Shown one piece after another: positions 59,642 to 64,000 of a DNA stretch of 64,000 bases. The stretch is from CADEED01 sp043747835 (lineage in GTDB: Bacteria; Pseudomonadota; Gammaproteobacteria; Steroidobacterales; Steroidobacteraceae): the NCBI GenBank assembly GCA_043747835.1, contig JAYTOK010000006.1, positions 1 to 64,000 on the forward strand. Direction: 5' to 3'. The position numbers and the translations under genes were made by a program. How positions within the stretch are numbered: the stretch's first letter is position 1; each line of letters opens with the position of its first letter. The notes below the pieces were generated by a model. It was given only the letters and a program-made list of their open reading frames with translations. It was not told the DNA's origin and made no database searches.

Positions 59642-61753
59642 ATGAACACCGGAACACGTTCGAAGACACTGGCGGCCTTGGGCTTGGCGGGGGCAATCAC
59701 TTGGCTCGCCGCCTGTTCCGGCAAACAGGAGGAGGCGCCGCCTGCGCCGAAACTCGCGGTGATTCCGGCGCCCCTCGAAGTGGCGGGAGCGGACGGCTCT
59801 TTCGAATTCGGCCCCGGCACGCGCGTCACGTTCGAAGGCGCAGGCGCCGAGTCCGCCGCGCGCTCGTTCGTCTCGTTCGTGCAGCGCACGCAGGGCATCG
59901 CGCTCGAAGTCGGCGAGCCTAAAGGCGCCACCGACACGATTCTCTTCGCATTGAACGCGAGCGCGCCGAACGCGGCGCCGGAGGGCTACACCTTGCGCGT
60001 GACGCCGGAAGGCGTGACGGTCGCGGCGCGCGAGGCGCGCGGACTTTTCTATGGCGGCGTGACGCTGTGGCAGCTCATGAGCTCCTCGAAAGACGCGAAG
60101 AGCATTCTCGCGATGACGTTAACGGATTCGCCGCGCTTCAAATGGCGCGGCCTGATGCTCGACTCCGCGCGGCATTTCCAGTCGCCTGACTACATCAAGA
60201 AGTTCATCGACTGGATGTCGTTGCACAAGCTCAACGTGTTGCACTGGCACCTGGTCGACGATCAGGCGTGGCGTCTCGAGATCAAGAAATACCCGAAGCT
60301 CACGAGCGTCGGCGCGTGGCGCGCGCCCGCGGGGCAGGCTCCCGCGGCCGACATCGACCCGGTCACGCGCAAGCCGCGCCAGATCGGCGGCTTCTACACG
60401 CAGGACGAAGTGCGCGATCTCGTGGCCTACGCCGCGACGCGCCACGTCACGATCGTGCCCGAGATCGAGATGCCCGGGCACGCGAGCGCGGCCGTGGTCG
60501 CGTATCCGGAGCTCGGCGTCTCGCGCAACAAGCCCAAGGCCGTGCCCTCCGACTGGGGCATCTACACGACGCTGTTCAACACCGACGACGCGACGTTCAA
60601 ATTCCTCGAAGACGTGCTCGCGGAAACGATCGACCTCTTTCCGAGCGAATACATCCACGTCGGCGGCGACGAAGCCTGGAAGGACGAATGGATCGCATCG
60701 CCGAAGATCCAGGCGCACATCAAGAAGCTAGGGCTCAAGGACGAACACGAGCTGCAGAGCTACTTCATCCAGCGCATCGGCAAGTTCATCGACTCGAAGG
60801 GCCGCAAGCTCATCGGCTGGGACGAGATTCTCGAAGGCGGCCTCGCGCCGAACGCAACGGTCATGTCGTGGCGCGGCATCGACGGCGCGGTCGCGGCGGC
60901 GAACGCGGGTCACGACACGGTGCTTTCGCCGGCGCCGGATCTCTACATCGACCACTGGCAGAGTCGCGGCGATCATTCGCCGGGCCGCAGCGAGACGCTG
61001 TCGCTCGAGATGATCTACAAATTCAATCCGATCCCCGAGAGGATCACGCCCGCGCAGGAAAAACACATCCTCGGGCTGCAGGCGAACCTGTGGGCCGAGA
61101 TGATGCGCACCGAGGATCGCGTCACGTACCAGGCGTATCCGCGCGTCGCCGCGCTCGCGGAAGTCGCGTGGTCGGCGAAGAACCGCATCGACTGGAAGGA
61201 TTTCGAATCGCGCATGCCCGCGCAACTCGCGCGCTACGACGCGCTCGGCATCGGCTACGCGAAGGAGATCCCGCTGCCCGCGCCGGATCCGAAGACGCGC
61301 GTGAGTCACGAGCTCGATCTGTGCGGCGGCGGATACGTGCTCTCGCTCGAGGACGACGCGCCGATCGAAGGACCGCGTCGCGCTTACTACGTGAACATCA
61401 CCGACCCGTGCTGGATCTTCAAGGGCGCCGAGCTAGGTAGTTCGGCGAGCCTGCGCGCGACCGTCGGCCAGATTCCGTTCAACTTCCAGATCGGCAAGGA
61501 CGCGGACGGCATCCCGCGGCACGTGCCCGCGACTCGCGACGGCGAGCTCGAGGTGTATGCCGGTGGAAAGTGCGAGGGCACGCCGGTCGCGGTGTTGCCG
61601 CTGCAGCCCGCCGTGAAGAATTTCGCGACGACCACATTGCCCGCCGCGCCGCTCGCGAGCCTCGCGGGCAAACAGGATCTCTGTCTGCGTTTCACTCGCT
61701 CTACGATCGATCCGATGTGGGTCATCGATAAACTCGAGATCGTTTCGAACTGA
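59642..61753 (+). CDS. GH20 beta-N-acetylhexosaminidase lipoprotein
   Basis: Cleaves terminal beta-linked GlcNAc from chitooligosaccharides by substrate-assisted catalysis. It has 703 residues. Lipobox LAAC places the lipid on C25, so it is membrane-anchored, probably periplasm-facing. Order: signal peptide, GH20b alpha/beta domain (to about 155), the TIM barrel with the DSARHF and HLVDDQAWRLE blocks, and the catalytic pair D343-E344 in HVGGDEAWK, then a C-terminal beta domain (about 545-703) of carbohydrate-binding type. GAGGGGA precedes the ATG. Its stop overlaps the nagF start (TGATG), so hydrolysis and PTS uptake are coupled in expression. Confidence 0.95.
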   Translation: MNTGTRSKTLAALGLAGAITWLAACSGKQEEAPPAPKLAVIPAPLEVAGADGSFEFGPGTRVTFEGAGAESAARSFVSFVQRTQGIALEVGEPKGATDTILFALNASAPNAAPEGYTLRVTPEGVTVAAREARGLFYGGVTLWQLMSSSKDAKSILAMTLTDSPRFKWRGLMLDSARHFQSPDYIKKFIDWMSLHKLNVLHWHLVDDQAWRLEIKKYPKLTSVGAWRAPAGQAPAADIDPVTRKPRQIGGFYTQDEVRDLVAYAATRHVTIVPEIEMPGHASAAVVAYPELGVSRNKPKAVPSDWGIYTTLFNTDDATFKFLEDVLAETIDLFPSEYIHVGGDEAWKDEWIASPKIQAHIKKLGLKDEHELQSYFIQRIGKFIDSKGRKLIGWDEILEGGLAPNATVMSWRGIDGAVAAANAGHDTVLSPAPDLYIDHWQSRGDHSPGRSETLSLEMIYKFNPIPERITPAQEKHILGLQANLWAEMMRTEDRVTYQAYPRVAALAEVAWSAKNRIDWKDFESRMPAQLARYDALGIGYAKEIPLPAPDPKTRVSHELDLCGGGYVLSLEDDAPIEGPRRAYYVNITDPCWIFKGAELGSSASLRATVGQIPFNFQIGKDADGIPRHVPATRDGELEVYAGGKCEGTPVAVLPLQPAVKNFATTTLPAAPLASLAGKQDLCLRFTRSTIDPMWVIDKLEIVSN

Positions 61754-64000
61754 TGTTGCGTCTCTATTCACCGCTCGCGGGCTGGAGCTCGCCGCTCGCC
61801 GAGACGCCGGATGCCGCGTTCGCGCAAGGCATGCTCGGTGACGGCGTTGCGATCGATCCGACCGGTTCCGAACTGTGCGCGCCCTGCGATGGCGAGGTCA
61901 TCTCGATCGCCGCCGCGCGGCATGCGATCGCGCTGCGCGCGAACGGCGTCGAGATCCTGATGCACGTCGGCATCGACACCGTCGCGCTCGGCGGCGACGG
62001 ATTCGAAGTCGTGGTGCGCAAGGGAGATCGGGTGCGCACGGGCGACCTACTGCTGCGCATCGATCTGTCCGCGATCGCGCGCCGCGCGCCGAGTCTCCTC
62101 ACGCCGGTGATCGTCACCAACGGCGCAAAGATTCTCATCGCGCGCGTGAACCACCGCGTGGCCGTCGGCGATCCGCTCATGGAGATCGAGGACGTCGCGG
62201 TCGCCGCACCCGCGGCGAATCCCGTGACCGCCCCCGTCGTCAGCGAACAGGTCGTCGTTACGCACGCGCACGGCATCCACGCGCGTCCCGCGGCGCTCAT
62301 CGCGCGCGGCGCGAAGGCATTGCCGTATCGCCTCGAAGTCCGCGCGCGCGGTCGCAGCGCTGATCCGCGCAGCGTCGTCGCGCTGATGTCGCTCGGCATC
62401 CGCGGCGGCGACGAACTCGTGATCGCGGGCTTCGAGCCCGCGGCGTCGGCCGGTGTCGCCGAGATCGCGCGCATTGTTCGCGCGCTCGCCAATGAACCGC
62501 ATGCCGCCGCGCCGGCCAAGATGTCTTCCATCGCGTCGCTCCGGGCAGCTCCGCGATCTCAGCCATCGTCGAACGATCCGACGCTGCTGGCCGGCGTCAT
62601 CGCGAGCCGCGGTCTCGCGACGGGCCGCGCCTTCCAGCTCCACGACGAAGACCTGCCCGTCACCGAGACGGCGCCGGACTCCGCCGCCGAGATCTCGGCG
62701 CTCGAGCGCGCGCGCAACCGCGTGCGCGAGAGTCTGCGGGTGCGAATCGAGACCTCGTCGCGCACCGCGCGCGAAGTGTTAGAGGCGCACATCGATCTGC
62801 TCGACGATGCGAGTCTCACGCAGGCCGCCGAGCAAACGATCGATTCGGGAAAGGGCGCGGGTTACGCGTGGCGCGCGGCGATTCGCACGAGCGCATCGGC
62901 GCTCGAGGCCACCGGCGACGCGCGACTCGCGGAGCGCGTCACGGACCTGCGCGATCTCGAACGTCAGGTGTTGCTGGCGCTCGCGGGCAAACAGGCCGCC
63001 GCGATCTCCATCCCCGACGAGGCGATCCTCGTCGCGCGGGACCTCACTCCCTCACAGCTCATCGACATCGACGCATCGCGCCTCGCCGGAATCGCGCTCG
63101 CCGCGGGCGGTGCGACTTCGCACGTCGCGATCCTCGCGGGCACGCTCGGCATTCCGATGCTCGTCGCGCTCGGCGCGGACGCGTTGGCGGAGTCGGGCAC
63201 CGAACTGCTGCTCGACGCCGAGGCCGGCACCCTGCGCCTCGCGCCATCGCCCGCCGAGCGGGACACATTCTCCCGCCGTCTTGTCGCGACTCGCGAACGC
63301 GAGACCGCGGACCGGGCCGCCGCGACCCGCGAATGCCGGCTCGCGAGTGGCGAGCGCATCGAAGTGTTCGCGAACCTCGCCGGTTCCGTCGCGGACGCCC
63401 GCAAGGCGGTCGAGCTGGGTGCCGAGGGCTGCGGCCTGCTGCGCACCGAATTCCTCTTCATGGACCGCGCGACGCCGCCCGACGAGCGCGAGCAGCTCGA
63501 ATGCTACGACGCCGTCGCGCAAGCGCTCGGCGGCCGGCCGCTCGTGATCCGCACCTTCGACGTCGGCGGCGACAAGCCGCTCTCCTATCTACCGATGCCC
63601 GCCGAGGAGAATCCGGCGCTCGGCCTGCGCGGCATCCGCGCGAGCCTGTGGCGCCCCGCGATCTTCCGCGTGCAATTGCGCGCGCTGCTGCGCGCCACCG
63701 GCGACCGACGCATCCTGCTGCCGATGATCACGGATGTCGCCGAAGTGCGGGAAGTGCGCGCGATGCTGGCCGAGCTCTGCGCGGAGACGAAGACACCGCC
63801 GCCACTGCTCGGCGTCATGATCGAAACGCCCGCCGCGGCGCTGCTCGCCGGTGTGCTCGCGCGCGAAGTGGATTTCCTCTCGATCGGCACGAATGATCTG
63901 TCGCAATACACGCTCGCGATGGATCGCGGCAATGCCGAGCTCGCGGCGCGAGTCGATGCCGCGCATCCCGCGGTGCTCAAGCTCATCGGCGCCGTGTGCG
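61753..64000 (+). CDS. nagF: PTS IIA-HPr-enzyme I fusion (NagF-like), runs off the window
   Basis: Cytoplasmic phosphotransferase that passes phosphate from PEP to a separate EIIBC transporter for N-acetylglucosamine. It is open to the window end: 749 codons, about 80-100 residues short of the usual length. Domain order: IIA-Glc type (to about 145) with the phospho-His H71 in LMHVGIDTV; HPr (about 160-245) with H176 in HGIHARPAA; enzyme I from about 275 with H457 in GGATSHVAIL; then the PEP-binding barrel (CGLLRTEFLFM, DVGGDKPLSYL, LGLRGIR). The final EI motif with the catalytic Cys lies beyond the window. The start shares a base with the GH20 stop. nagE is expected just downstream. Confidence 0.93.
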   Translation, partial: MLRLYSPLAGWSSPLAETPDAAFAQGMLGDGVAIDPTGSELCAPCDGEVISIAAARHAIALRANGVEILMHVGIDTVALGGDGFEVVVRKGDRVRTGDLLLRIDLSAIARRAPSLLTPVIVTNGAKILIARVNHRVAVGDPLMEIEDVAVAAPAANPVTAPVVSEQVVVTHAHGIHARPAALIARGAKALPYRLEVRARGRSADPRSVVALMSLGIRGGDELVIAGFEPAASAGVAEIARIVRALANEPHAAAPAKMSSIASLRAAPRSQPSSNDPTLLAGVIASRGLATGRAFQLHDEDLPVTETAPDSAAEISALERARNRVRESLRVRIETSSRTAREVLEAHIDLLDDASLTQAAEQTIDSGKGAGYAWRAAIRTSASALEATGDARLAERVTDLRDLERQVLLALAGKQAAAISIPDEAILVARDLTPSQLIDIDASRLAGIALAAGGATSHVAILAGTLGIPMLVALGADALAESGTELLLDAEAGTLRLAPSPAERDTFSRRLVATRERETADRAAATRECRLASGERIEVFANLAGSVADARKAVELGAEGCGLLRTEFLFMDRATPPDEREQLECYDAVAQALGGRPLVIRTFDVGGDKPLSYLPMPAEENPALGLRGIRASLWRPAIFRVQLRALLRATGDRRILLPMITDVAEVREVRAMLAELCAETKTPPPLLGVMIETPAAALLAGVLAREVDFLSIGTNDLSQYTLAMDRGNAELAARVDAAHPAVLKLIGAVC

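Overview
The window is GC-rich, gene-dense DNA from a gammaproteobacterium that feeds on polymers through TonB-dependent receptors (TBDRs). A Xanthomonadales or Steroidobacteraceae-like source fits best. The reasons are seven TBDR genes, a NagQ-type N-acetylglucosamine locus with a fused PTS phosphotransferase, a CE15/GH67 glucuronoxylan locus with motifs like the Xanthomonas/Caulobacter xyl-box, and the gammaproteobacterial order plsY / birA-coaX-SPOR protein-tRNA-Thr(TGT). The taxonomic call is inference; no rRNA gene is present.

Region 1 (1-24.2 kb) is a glucuronoxylan/glucuronate utilization locus. It holds a XylE-type sugar:H+ symporter (cut by the window edge), a LacI-family regulator, secreted GH67 alpha-glucuronidase and CE15 glucuronoyl esterase, ManD mannonate dehydratase, uronate isomerase UxaC, an ExuT-like MFS importer, an FCD/GntR regulator, two tandem TBDRs, an eda-kdgK-esterase operon and a third TBDR. 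Together these cover polymer debranching, uptake, and glucuronate to fructuronate and mannonate to KDG to KDPG to pyruvate plus glyceraldehyde-3-phosphate. The fructuronate reductase (UxuB) step is not encoded here. Two LacI-type operators and one long GntR-type inverted repeat sit in the right intergenic regions.

Region 2 (24.3-39.7 kb) starts with a CHASE4-PAS-GGDEF-EAL protein whose start codon abuts a CRP-like palindrome. Next is a plus-strand cluster: a small TBDR, a secreted protein of unknown function, two Asp-box (BNR-repeat) lipoproteins, and an unusual fusion of a HAD acid phosphatase with an endonuclease/exonuclease/phosphatase (EEP) domain. This cluster meets, tail to tail and overlapping, a minus-strand TBDR-EEP pair. 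The unit looks like an outer-membrane nutrient (perhaps organophosphate) acquisition region and is the least explained part of the window.

Region 3 (39.9-46.7 kb) is core metabolism: thymidine kinase with a 2OG-Fe(II) oxygenase, CtlX, plsY, birA, coaX, a SPOR-domain protein, tRNA-Thr and a PanE-like reductase. A 101-bp REP/MITE-like inverted repeat closes it.

Region 4 (46.7-53.6 kb) is a minus-strand peptide-use cluster: a DPP4-like S9 peptidase, a TBDR and an M1 aminopeptidase.

Region 5 (53.6-64 kb) is a chitin/N-acetylglucosamine locus. The nagQ-nagB-II-nagA operon is divergent from a TBDR, a GH20 hexosaminidase lipoprotein and a PTS IIA-HPr-EI fusion (NagF) that runs off the end. A good sigma70 promoter with GntR half-sites on it separates the two arms.

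No intergenic stretch exceeds about 300 bp. No rRNA, CRISPR array, prophage, IS transposase or origin was seen.
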